From: Psychrobacillus psychrodurans | GTDB taxonomy: Bacteria; Bacillota; Bacilli; Bacillales_A; Planococcaceae | Length of the DNA stretch: 64,000 nt | Direction: 5' to 3' (one strand) | Assembly (NCBI RefSeq): GCF_027563345.1 | Contig: NZ_JAMKBK010000002.1 | Shown: positions 36,763-43,805 of the stretch, piece by piece | How the letters are laid out: the number at the start of each line of letters is the position of its first letter | Position numbering within the stretch: the stretch's first letter is position 1 | Program-made: the position numbers and the translations under genes | The notes under the pieces: model-generated | Database searches by the model: none | What the model was told of the DNA's origin: nothing | The model's input: only the letters and a program-made list of their open reading frames with translations

Positions 36763-38034
36763 GTGGATTTGGCACGAAAATGTGGGATTGCAGCCCTATT
36801 GTTATTTGGGGTATACGCGATAGTAATGTATGTATATATTTTTCATAGTAATAGTGGGGGTATACCGGTACCTCTGAAAGGAACTGTTGTAGATCCGCAT
36901 GTATTTATGTCAGAGCAGGAATTGTACCTTAGCGAAGAATATTCAAAAATAAAAAATTTCCTCTATTTTGTAGCAACACCCTTCGAATGGATTGTTTATT
37001 TATTTATACTAATTACTGGGCTTTCTCAAGTGTTCGAAAAATGGACTACTGTGAAGAGCCAATGGGCGTTTTTGCAAAACGCTTTATACTTATTTTTACT
37101 TTCTCTTTTTATATTTCTCGTTTTATTCCCCTTAGACTATTATAGGTATTCCTTAAGCAAAAACTATGGAATCAGTACCCAGACTTTCAATTCCTGGATG
37201 CGTGATAATGTAATTGAATTTTGGGTGGACTTCGGAACGACTGTAGTAATTGTTACTGTTCTTTATTGGCTAATTAATAGGAATCCAAAGAAATGGTGGT
37301 TAACTGCTAGTTTGCTAATGATTCCATTCTCCATTTTCATCATGTTCATTCAACCTGTATTAATCGACCCACTATACAATGATTTCTACCCACTCACTAA
37401 CAAAGAATTGGAGACGAAAATTCTTACATTGTCCAAGCAAGCAAATATACCAGCAGAACATGTATATGAAGTAAATATGGCAGAAAAGACTAATGCGCTA
37501 AATGCATATGTTACGGGGATCGGGAGTAATTCGAGGATTGTATTATGGGATACAACATTAAATCGCTTATCAGAAAGTGAAATCCTATTCGTTATGGCAC
37601 ATGAAATGGGTCATTACGTGGAGAAACATATATATTTTGGAATAACACGTTCCATTATAACTACGCTTTTAGGGCTTTGGTTAACAGCGAAATTAATGCT
37701 TTGGTTTATCGCTCGTTTTAAACATATTTTAAAAATAAAACAGATAAATGCTATCCATTCATTACCATTGTTTTTCCTTATTACTTCCTTCCTATTATTT
37801 GCTTCAAGTCCACTTTCAAATTACATTTCTAGATATCTAGAAGTAAGAGCTGACGAGTATGCAATAGAGTTAGTAGAGGACCCAAGTGCTGCTGTGAGTA
37901 CTTTTCAAGAGCTTACGAAAGCTGGTTTGAACGAGGTGAATCCTCCACTCCTCGTTAAATGGTTTCGATATTCTCATCCAACTACGCTTGAAAGAATTAT
38001 TAATGTGACCAATGAAATAGAATCCAAAGAGTAA
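36763..38034 (+). CDS. M48 family metallopeptidase (Ste24/CAAX protease-like)
   Basis: About 423 residues from the GTG at 36763, chosen for GGAG 5 nt upstream. An in-frame ATG at 36736 would add nine residues but lacks a ribosome site. Several membrane segments surround the zinc motif HEMGH (His280 in this numbering, VMAHEMGHYVEKH). The third-ligand region reads YLEVRADEYAIELV and the C-terminus ends RYSHPTTLERI, all as in Ste24-type proteases. Likely substrates are membrane proteins or peptides. A terminator follows at 38106-38139. Confidence 0.87.
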   Translation: MDLARKCGIAALLLFGVYAIVMYVYIFHSNSGGIPVPLKGTVVDPHVFMSEQELYLSEEYSKIKNFLYFVATPFEWIVYLFILITGLSQVFEKWTTVKSQWAFLQNALYLFLLSLFIFLVLFPLDYYRYSLSKNYGISTQTFNSWMRDNVIEFWVDFGTTVVIVTVLYWLINRNPKKWWLTASLLMIPFSIFIMFIQPVLIDPLYNDFYPLTNKELETKILTLSKQANIPAEHVYEVNMAEKTNALNAYVTGIGSNSRIVLWDTTLNRLSESEILFVMAHEMGHYVEKHIYFGITRSIITTLLGLWLTAKLMLWFIARFKHILKIKQINAIHSLPLFFLITSFLLFASSPLSNYISRYLEVRADEYAIELVEDPSAAVSTFQELTKAGLNEVNPPLLVKWFRYSHPTTLERIINVTNEIESKE

Positions 38035-38105
38035 AAAGGCCGATAACATCAAAGGATTAAATTTTTTTAATCTTCCTCTATATTTTGTTTTTTAAAAAGG
38101 GGCAA

Positions 38106-38142
38106 ACAAAAGACTGACTTTACGAAGTCAATCTTTTGTTTC
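38106..38142 (+). terminator. Terminator after the M48 protease gene
   Basis: CAAAAGACTGACTT pairs with AAGTCAATCTTTTG (one G-U) around TACG. Confidence 0.75.
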
Positions 38143-38230
38143 AATGAAGTAGGAATAAATAATAGGTTTTATTGACTTTTTTACATGGTGATAAGAGTTG
38201 TTCCATAATTAAATCCTGCTAATGGTTGAA

Positions 38231-38371
38231 TTATCGATTCTGTTGGTTATTTTGTTGTGTATTTTTGCCCTTAGTCTGCTTAGAATATAAGTCTTCTGCA
38301 AATTCCTCACGATTGTCATTTCTTGAATTAGGTTCTTTCTTTTTAAAGTTTGGTTTGCTTTTATTTGACAT
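38231..38371 (-). CDS. Small Lys/Asn/Gln-rich hypothetical protein
   Basis: 46 residues: MSNKSKPNFKKKEPNSRNDN, then REEFAEDLYSKQTKGKNTQQ and NNQQNR. A perfect AGGAGGTGA sits 8 nt before the ATG, strong evidence that it is translated. The hydrophilic, basic, low-complexity composition is like minor spore-associated or DNA-binding small proteins of Bacillales, but I cannot name a family. It is antisense to nothing and single. Confidence 0.72.
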   Translation of the reverse strand: MSNKSKPNFKKKEPNSRNDNREEFAEDLYSKQTKGKNTQQNNQQNR

Positions 38372-38626
38372 GATATCGTCACCTCCTAAAGTTTAATGTG
38401 CACAGAGTCATAATAAAAATACGGATATACTAATGCTCTTGAAAAAAAGTAATAACTTCAAATTCTTCATAGCCCCAAAATGAATCTCTGAAAAGAATTG
38501 AAATTCCCTCGCCAAAAAGGATTTGTAGTAAACTTTTTCATCTAACTAATAAGGTTAGTAAAAGAAGGATTTTTCACTTTATATTAGAATATATATAGGT
38601 GAAGGCTAAATGATGGAGGAGTCCTT

Positions 38627-39097
38627 ATGACATTAGTATCAATCTATACTGTTGGTAGGCTAAACCACCCTTATAATCACTCTGCCTCTCGTGAATTTTT
38701 TCAAGTGGGAGATGGAGTATATCGTCAGGCAACTAGATCTGGTCTTGTAGAGGCATTTTCACCTGATGGAGTCACTATCTCTGAAGAAACCATACAGGGT
38801 AATGGTTCTCCTATTCTTACATTAACAGTATGGAAAGACATTCAATCCTTATATCGTTTTACTTATTCAGGAAAGCATTTGCAAGCATTACGGGATAGAA
38901 ACAAATGGATTGAGATATATCCAGAAAAACATCTTTCATATGTAGTATGGTGGACAGAAAAGGTCAAGGATGTCTCATGGGAGGAGGCATTCAAAAGATA
39001 TAACTATTATATCCAGAACGGCTCCACACCTTTTGCATTTGATTTTAAGCAAGCATTTGATGAAAATGGGGAGACCATCTTGATTAAATCTTCTTGA
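38627..39097 (+). CDS. DUF3291 family protein
   Basis: 156 residues. The family marks are the N-terminal VSIYTVGRLNHPYNH, the LTVWKDIQSLYRFTYSGKHLQAL block and YVVWWTEKVKDVSWEEAFKRYNYY, as in DUF3291 (dimeric alpha/beta-barrel, monooxygenase-like fold). No biochemical role is known. ATGGAGGAG precedes the ATG. It is single and followed by a hairpin at 39207-39240. Confidence 0.82.
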   Translation: MTLVSIYTVGRLNHPYNHSASREFFQVGDGVYRQATRSGLVEAFSPDGVTISEETIQGNGSPILTLTVWKDIQSLYRFTYSGKHLQALRDRNKWIEIYPEKHLSYVVWWTEKVKDVSWEEAFKRYNYYIQNGSTPFAFDFKQAFDENGETILIKSS

Positions 39098-39206
39098 AGT
39101 AATAAGCGTACTTAGTTAAACAAATTACACTTATAATATCTGTTTCATGTCTGGAACAAAAGCGTTGTTATAAGTATGATTGCAAAACTAAATAGTAAAT
39201 AAATCT

Positions 39207-39241
39207 ACTGTCCTGTTCATTAATTTGACCGGGATTTTTTT
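39207..39241 (+). terminator. Terminator after the DUF3291 gene
   Basis: TCCTG..TCA and TGA..CGGGA pair imperfectly around TTAATT, followed by TTTTTTTATT. Confidence 0.6.
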
Positions 39242-39340
39242 ATTTATCTATTCATGTACAAATAATAATTATTAGAATTTTCTATTGAAAGGAATCGTTA
39301 GATAAATATTATGTTATGATGAGAAAAAGGGGGTAATTAG

Positions 39341-39646
39341 ATGATTACATGCTATTTAAAATACATTATTGACCCATATAAATTAAAGGAATTCGAAGTA
39401 TATAGTAAAATGTGGATTCGATTAGTTAATAAGTTAGGTGGTACACATCAAGGTTATTATCTCCCACATGAAGGTGCTAATAATATTGCATATGCCTTAT
39501 TCAGTTTCCCTAGTTTGACTGCTTATGAAGAGTACCGAAGAAAGATGGCATTGGATGCAGAATGTCAGGAAGCTTATAAATTTGCAGAGGAAACAAGATG
39601 TATTTTAAGTTATGAGAGAAGCTTTATGAGACCTGTTTTCGAGTGA
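39341..39646 (+). CDS. NIPSNAP family protein
   Basis: 101 residues with the NIPSNAP pattern: MITCYLKYIIDPYKLKEFE, KMWIRLVNKLGGTHQGYYLPHEGANNIAYALFSFPSL, YEEYRRKMALDAE, ending in YERSFMRPV. The family is a small dimeric alpha/beta-barrel of unknown function in bacteria. AAAGGGGG precedes the ATG. It is single, with no partner gene. Confidence 0.87.
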   Translation: MITCYLKYIIDPYKLKEFEVYSKMWIRLVNKLGGTHQGYYLPHEGANNIAYALFSFPSLTAYEEYRRKMALDAECQEAYKFAEETRCILSYERSFMRPVFE

Positions 39647-39807
39647 ATTAATAATTATACATATATTACCAAACAGATGCTTTAATAATGAAGTTACACA
39701 AAAAATTATTGATTTCATTGAAAGTGTAACCAGTTAATTAAATGATTAAAATTTGCGACTTACTCTATATGGGTAAATCGTTTTTTTATTTGTCCATAAA
39801 TTACTAG

Positions 39808-39836
39808 TTGTAAAATCAAACAAACGTTCGTATACT
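39808..39836 (+). promoter_or_regulatory. SOS promoter with LexA (DinR) box
   Basis: TTGTAA (39808-39813), a 17-bp spacer and TATACT (39831-39836) form a good promoter. The spacer holds CAAACAAACGTTCG (39817-39830), one mismatch from the B. subtilis LexA box CGAACNNNNGTTCG. The downstream YolD pair should be induced by DNA damage. Confidence 0.75.
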
Positions 39837-39861
39837 AAGCATAAGAATGGAGGGAACGAGT

Positions 39862-40083
39862 GTGCGTATAAATTTAATGAAATGTATGGAACGTAATCAG
39901 CTCGCTGAGTTAATGTATATGGATTCTAAGTGTAATATAAGCCAGAGGCAGGTAAAAGTCTTGAAGATTAAAGGGGATACTATTCAAGTGTTTTGTTTTA
40001 AGCGAAATGCTAAACGTAATTTTATTATTGATAATGTGCTCGCATGTGTTCCCATCATCCATAAGGAGCGTGAAGTTGTATGA
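39862..40083 (+). CDS. Small protein of YolD/UvrX operons
   Basis: 73 residues from GTG 39862, preceded by GGAGGG; an in-frame ATG at 39847 would use part of that site as codons. It reads MRINLMKCMERNQLAELMYM...KVLKIKGDTIQVFCFKRNAKRNF, a small WYL-like/Sm-like beta fold seen beside YolD-like genes. Its stop overlaps the next ATG (TATGA), so the two are coupled. It is under the LexA-box promoter. Function unknown. Confidence 0.72.
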   Translation: MRINLMKCMERNQLAELMYMDSKCNISQRQVKVLKIKGDTIQVFCFKRNAKRNFIIDNVLACVPIIHKEREVV

Positions 40084-40454
40084 ACGATAAATTTTACGAA
40101 TCTGAACAAATCCTTGACTTATCTAAGGCACAAGATAGAGGAAGTAAGAAGTGGGTAGCGATGATGCTTCCAGAACATGTAGCTTTACTTAGAGAGTATA
40201 GCAAAGAAATTAAGAGAGAACCTAAACCAGATTTAGACGAATGGGATTACGATGCAATACATCACACACTGGATATAGCCATTAAAAGTAAGGCTGATAC
40301 TAAAGTGAAGATGTGGAGAGATGGAGCATTCATTTACAACAGAGGTATTGTAGAAAGTATAGATTTACGAAGTAGAGTAATGGAACTAGAAGATCCTTTT
40401 TCTTTGTTGCAATTAAAATTAGATGAAATAGTAGATGTAACTATTATGGATTAA
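40080..40454 (+). CDS. YolD-like family protein
   Basis: 124 residues with the YolD-like core: SKKWVAMMLPEHVALLREY, then a D-E-W-D stretch and a C-terminal WRDGAFIYNRGIVESIDLRSRVMELEDP. YolD-like proteins normally accompany a Y-family polymerase (UvrX/YqjW) in SOS operons and are thought to assist it. Here no polymerase gene follows or precedes within the window, although the promoter carries a LexA box. Confidence 0.85.
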   Translation: MNDKFYESEQILDLSKAQDRGSKKWVAMMLPEHVALLREYSKEIKREPKPDLDEWDYDAIHHTLDIAIKSKADTKVKMWRDGAFIYNRGIVESIDLRSRVMELEDPFSLLQLKLDEIVDVTIMD

Positions 40455-40825
40455 TAAGCAAGACTTTACTTGCTCATTTCGAGTATTTCAAGGAGTTTAC
40501 GGTTCATGTGACAATCCATCCAGCGTTCTCAAGAATAGGTAATCGGAAAGTTAGGTTGCGGCCCGAAAGCTCATTAAGCACTTTTATTTAGAGGTTGAAC
40601 AATACTTTAAATAATAAAGAAAATGGAGAAAAAATTAGAACCCTTAGAATATGAAAAAGAAGCTTTCTATTGACTTCATCTACTATTTCGATAAACCGAA
40701 TTTATACCTTTCCTTTATAAAGAAAATGTAGTTAGATTTCTTGTTTTTTTTGTGGTATATATGTATGTAGTTACTAGGCTATTTAAGCCACAGTTGTGCA
40801 CTAGATACCGAAAGGAAGAAAAGAT
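40455..40825. other. Intergenic stretch without a recognisable gene
   Basis: 371 bp. A short open frame after the YolD stop (EFTVHVTIHPAFSRIGNRKV...) could be a relic but has no start signal or known family. No terminator with a convincing T-run is seen. Confidence 0.4.
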
Positions 40826-41818
40826 ATGAAAGTTGTACAGCAAGATACACAAAATATATTTAATAATAATGAACATGGCAAAATAAAAGCATGGGTACAA
40901 GATAGCAGAACTTATACGAATTTAGGGAAATGTGCTAACTATATACCAGCGTTAGAAAGAGCAAATCCTTCACAGTTAGGTATTTGTATCATTGGTTCAA
41001 ATGGTTCAATGGTAAAGACGGGTGATTTTGATACCGCTTTTACTTTACAAAGTATATCGAAGGTAATTGGCTTTATAGCTGCATGTATAGACTATGGAAT
41101 TTCTTATGTGTTAGAAAGGGTGGACGTCGAACCAACCGGGGATGCTTTTAACTCGATTATTCGCCTGGAAGTTCATAAACCTGGAAGACCTTTTAATCCG
41201 ATGATAAATGCTGGAGCAATCACAGTTGCATCATTACTAGGTGGACGAAATCCTGTCGAAAAAGTGGAATCTATACTTCTATTAATAGAAAGAATCGTTG
41301 GGAGATATCCAACTATCAATGAGGAAGTGTTTCATTCTGAGTGGCAAACGGCTCATCGAAATCGAGCTTTAGCTTATTATCTAAAAGAGATGGGATTCTT
41401 AGATTGTACTGTAGAAGAAGCATTAGAAGTATACTTAAAGCAATGTTCAATTGAAGTAACTACCGAAGATGTTGCCATGATTGGCCTAGTCCTTGCAAAT
41501 GACGGATATCATCCTATCCGTAAGGAGCAAATCTTCTCTAAGGAAGTAGCTAGGTTAACAAAAGCGTTAATGGTCACATGTGGTATGTACAATGCTTCTG
41601 GTAAATTTGCTGCATTTGTAGGTATTCCTGCAAAAAGTGGTGTATCGGGTGGTATATTGGCAGCAATTCCCCCGCGAGGTAGATCCGGTGATTCCCCATT
41701 TATGGATGGCTGTGGAATAGGGATTTATGGTCCTGCCATTGATGAATTTGGTAATAGTGTTGCAGGAGTTATGCTGTTAAAGCAAATATCCAGAGAATGG
41801 GACTTTAATATTTTTTAA
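40826..41818 (+). CDS. glsA: Glutaminase A
   Basis: 330 residues; it hydrolyses glutamine to glutamate and ammonia. It has a beta-lactamase-like fold with the SISK nucleophile motif (Ser76-Lys79), then NPMINAGAITVASLL, YLKQCSIEVTTEDVAMIGLVLANDG and KSGVSGGILAAIPPRG. Length and motifs match bacterial glutaminases. GGAAGAAAAG precedes the ATG. B. subtilis glsA has a partner transporter (glnT); none is present here. Confidence 0.94.
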   Translation: MKVVQQDTQNIFNNNEHGKIKAWVQDSRTYTNLGKCANYIPALERANPSQLGICIIGSNGSMVKTGDFDTAFTLQSISKVIGFIAACIDYGISYVLERVDVEPTGDAFNSIIRLEVHKPGRPFNPMINAGAITVASLLGGRNPVEKVESILLLIERIVGRYPTINEEVFHSEWQTAHRNRALAYYLKEMGFLDCTVEEALEVYLKQCSIEVTTEDVAMIGLVLANDGYHPIRKEQIFSKEVARLTKALMVTCGMYNASGKFAAFVGIPAKSGVSGGILAAIPPRGRSGDSPFMDGCGIGIYGPAIDEFGNSVAGVMLLKQISREWDFNIF

Positions 41819-41890
41819 ATGTGGTGTGCTATCACAAAAATGGAATAACAAATCCAAAAGAATATTACGCTAATCGTTAACCCCTTATTT

Positions 41891-42190
41891 AACTCCCATG
41901 AAAATTAAAAAATGCTGAAAAACTATTAAATTGCATAACAAAAGAGGATCAGAAATAGTTTTTAAAAGCTGAGCAGGATTAATCTCCCATGAGTGCTACC
42001 CATATTGAGTGCGACAGTCTGTGTTGAACCGTGTTCTTTGGAGTCAGACTAAAGAACGGACTCGATGGCATCATAGTTCACTATCCTTCCTATCTCAGCC
42101 GTAGTATCTTATACTCGTTTTTCACATTTATATTCTCTGTGGTGTAGCGTTGATTTCGCGCTACACGTGTGGCTAACGGGCACTTTAGTT
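41891..42190 (+). repeat. Structured repeat element, copy A
   Basis: 300 bp sharing its ends and much of its interior with 58614-59010: ACTCCCATGAAAATTAAAAA on the left, GGATTAATCTCCCATGAGTG in the middle, GGCTAACGG..CTTTAGTT on the right. Inferred stems: AATGC/GCAT, TCAG/CTGA, TTCTTT/AAAGAA whose loop holds CAGACT complementary to AGTCTG upstream (pseudoknot), GTAT/ATAC, and GTGTAGCG/CGCTACAC. Several pairs differ from copy B in a compensatory way, so RNA (or single-strand) structure is likely conserved. No open frame. Confidence 0.72.
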
Positions 42191-42196
42191 AATCAC

Positions 42197-42227
42197 GACC
42201 ATCATTTTGATGGTCTATTTTTTTTTA
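42197..42227 (+). terminator. GACCATC..GATGGTC terminator
   Basis: GACCATCA/TGATGGTC stem around TTT, followed by a run of nine T. It directly follows structured repeat copy A. Near-identical hairpins occur at 47242-47268 and 63497-63523, so this is also a dispersed repeat. Confidence 0.85.
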
Positions 42228-42235
42228 TTCAAAAA

Positions 42236-42343
42236 TTATTTTACCCGAGTAATAACCTGTGAATTTGCTGCGCCAATACTTTTATGCAATGGTTTGATAG
42301 CTTTCGTTCCAGTTAAATAGCGTTCTAACGTTTGTAGCTTAAC
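42236..42343 (-). pseudogene. Transposase (IS3 OrfA-like) remnant
   Basis: A 35-codon minus-strand frame reads VKLQTLERYLTGTKAIKPLH, then KSIGAANSQVITRVK and TAA; a TGA lies right before the first codon. The pattern K-L-x-x-L-E-R-Y-L-x-G...S-I-G resembles the N-terminal helix-turn-helix of IS3-family OrfA proteins. Only this fragment remains. It lies between two dispersed hairpins. Confidence 0.45.
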
Positions 42344-42356
42344 TCACATAAAAACA

Positions 42357-42393
42357 CCCCGTAAATGTTAGTCGGTGGCTAACATTTACGGGG
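42357..42393. repeat. 15-bp perfect hairpin in the repeat-rich glsA downstream region
   Basis: CCCCGTAAATGTTAG and CTAACATTTACGGGG pair perfectly around TCGGTGG and are followed by CAGTTTACTTTGATGGTC. The following 90 nt (GTCCAAAAC..TTACACTTAAA) are related to 63528-63585, tying this spot to the cassette-type repeats near the right edge. Confidence 0.65.
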
Positions 42394-42661
42394 CAGTTTA
42401 CTTTGATGGTCTTTTTTACGTCCAAAACATTAAGTAGATTTCGTCAATCCATTGTGAGACATTACACTTAAATTATACTAATACGACAAGTTAGTTAAAT
42501 ATGGAATGATAGATTATATATTTTGGTTTGGTGACATTGTTTTTTTAAAAAGACATTTTGATGTATTTAAAAAGTTGTAGTTATAGTATTTGTGCAAAAT
42601 AGATTTAGATATGTGCATTGAGACAGTTATGTATAAAGAATATAATGATAAGTGAGATTAA

Positions 42662-42676
42662 TGATAATGATAATCA
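42662..42676 (+). promoter_or_regulatory. Fur box
   Basis: TGATAATGATAATCA matches the Bacillus 7-1-7 Fur site TGATAATNATTATCA with one mismatch, and overlapping GATAAT hexamers extend it to about 42683. It lies about 50 nt before the siderophore-binding gene, which should thus be induced by iron starvation. Confidence 0.85.
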
Positions 42677-42723
42677 TAATCATTTAATTGTATTAATAGG
42701 AAATAAAGGAGCGGGAGTATATT

Positions 42724-43701
42724 ATGGCAAAGCGAAAATTAAGAAAGATTAGTTGGTTGGTGGTCCTACTCACTATTATGGTAAGTTTGGCTGCATGTAA
42801 TAATGGAAAGGAAACATCCACGAATGTTGAAGACAATAAACAAACTAGTAAGAAGGAAGAGAATACTGACACAAGGAAGGTTAAAGATGCTTTTGGCGAG
42901 GTTGAAATTCCTGTCAAGCCGAAGAGAATAGCAGGGATTTACTTAGAGGATTATATGGTGGCACTAGGTGTTGAACCAATTGTGCAATGGTACCATCCAA
43001 GCTGGGGTAAACAAGATTATTTAGGATTGTCAGATGTTCCGTTATTTGATATCACAGGAAGTTTGGAAGCAATGTTGGAAAAAAATCCAGACTTAATAAT
43101 CCTAACTGGGGGAATGGATGAATCTTATCAATTGTATTCTAAAATCGCACCTACTTATCGCGTTCCTGATGAAGTACTTTGGGATGCAGAAGAGACTCTC
43201 AAAACGATCGCTGAATTATTGGGTATTCCAGAAAAGGCTACTACTGTACTAGCAGATTACAAGCAAAAGATTGCCGACACCAAAGTGAAATTGGAAGAGG
43301 CTATTGGACGCGAGACAGTTGCTGTAGTACGTCTGGATGTAGGAGACAAACCAGAATTGCGTTTATTCGGTCTGAATAATCCATATACGGGAATGATTTA
43401 CAAAGACCTTGGTTTGGAACCGTTTGAGTGGGTGAAAAATATCCAGGCACATGATGTTATTTCACAGGAAAAAATCCCAGAGTTTATCGCTGATCATATT
43501 ATCATATTCCCTTCCAATGGTACCTGGGACTCGGAGTCTAATGCGAAGGCTGTTGCACTGCTTCAAGATCCTCTATGGAAAGGAATTCCTGCTGTAAAAA
43601 ACAACCATGTTTATCAACTGGATCGATCTCATTGGCAATCAGGGGCTATTAAAGCGAACACAATGAAAATGGAAGATTTACTAAGATTAATAGTGAAGTA
43701 G
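42724..43701 (+). CDS. Iron-siderophore ABC transporter substrate-binding lipoprotein
   Basis: 325 residues with a lipoprotein signal: basic start, hydrophobic run and lipobox LAAC with the acylated Cys25. The mature part has a Ser/Thr/Lys linker and the class III binding fold (IAGIYLEDYMVALGVEPIVQW, ending PLWKGIPAVKNNHVYQLDRSHW). It is FeuA/YfiY-like. Permease and ATPase genes are not adjacent, so they must be encoded elsewhere. The C-terminal half of the next gene is clearly related to this protein. A Fur box controls it. Confidence 0.9.
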   Translation: MAKRKLRKISWLVVLLTIMVSLAACNNGKETSTNVEDNKQTSKKEENTDTRKVKDAFGEVEIPVKPKRIAGIYLEDYMVALGVEPIVQWYHPSWGKQDYLGLSDVPLFDITGSLEAMLEKNPDLIILTGGMDESYQLYSKIAPTYRVPDEVLWDAEETLKTIAELLGIPEKATTVLADYKQKIADTKVKLEEAIGRETVAVVRLDVGDKPELRLFGLNNPYTGMIYKDLGLEPFEWVKNIQAHDVISQEKIPEFIADHIIIFPSNGTWDSESNAKAVALLQDPLWKGIPAVKNNHVYQLDRSHWQSGAIKANTMKMEDLLRLIVK

Positions 43702-43732
43702 AGCTTTCATATTTATATAGAAAAAGAAATGG

Positions 43733-43768
43733 GAAAGCTCTTCAGTATCATTGAAGGGCTTTCTCTTT
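43733..43768 (+). terminator. Terminator between the binding protein and its regulator
   Basis: GAAAGCTCTTCA pairs with TTGAAGGGCTTTC (small bulge) around GTATCA, then TCTTTAAG. Confidence 0.7.
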
Positions 43769-43805
43769 AAGATTATAATTATCGTAATGGAAAGGATGAT
43801 GTATA

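Noticed and set aside
41979..42190. Structured element as a group I intron (AGTCAGACTA resembling the conserved R/P7 strand)
   Set aside because: No convincing P, Q and S partners or internal guide sequence could be laid out, and it does not interrupt a gene.
43766..43795. Second Fur box before the AraC regulator (GATTATAATTATC)
   Set aside because: It is symmetrical but fits the TGATAATNATTATCA site poorly and overlaps the preceding terminator tail.
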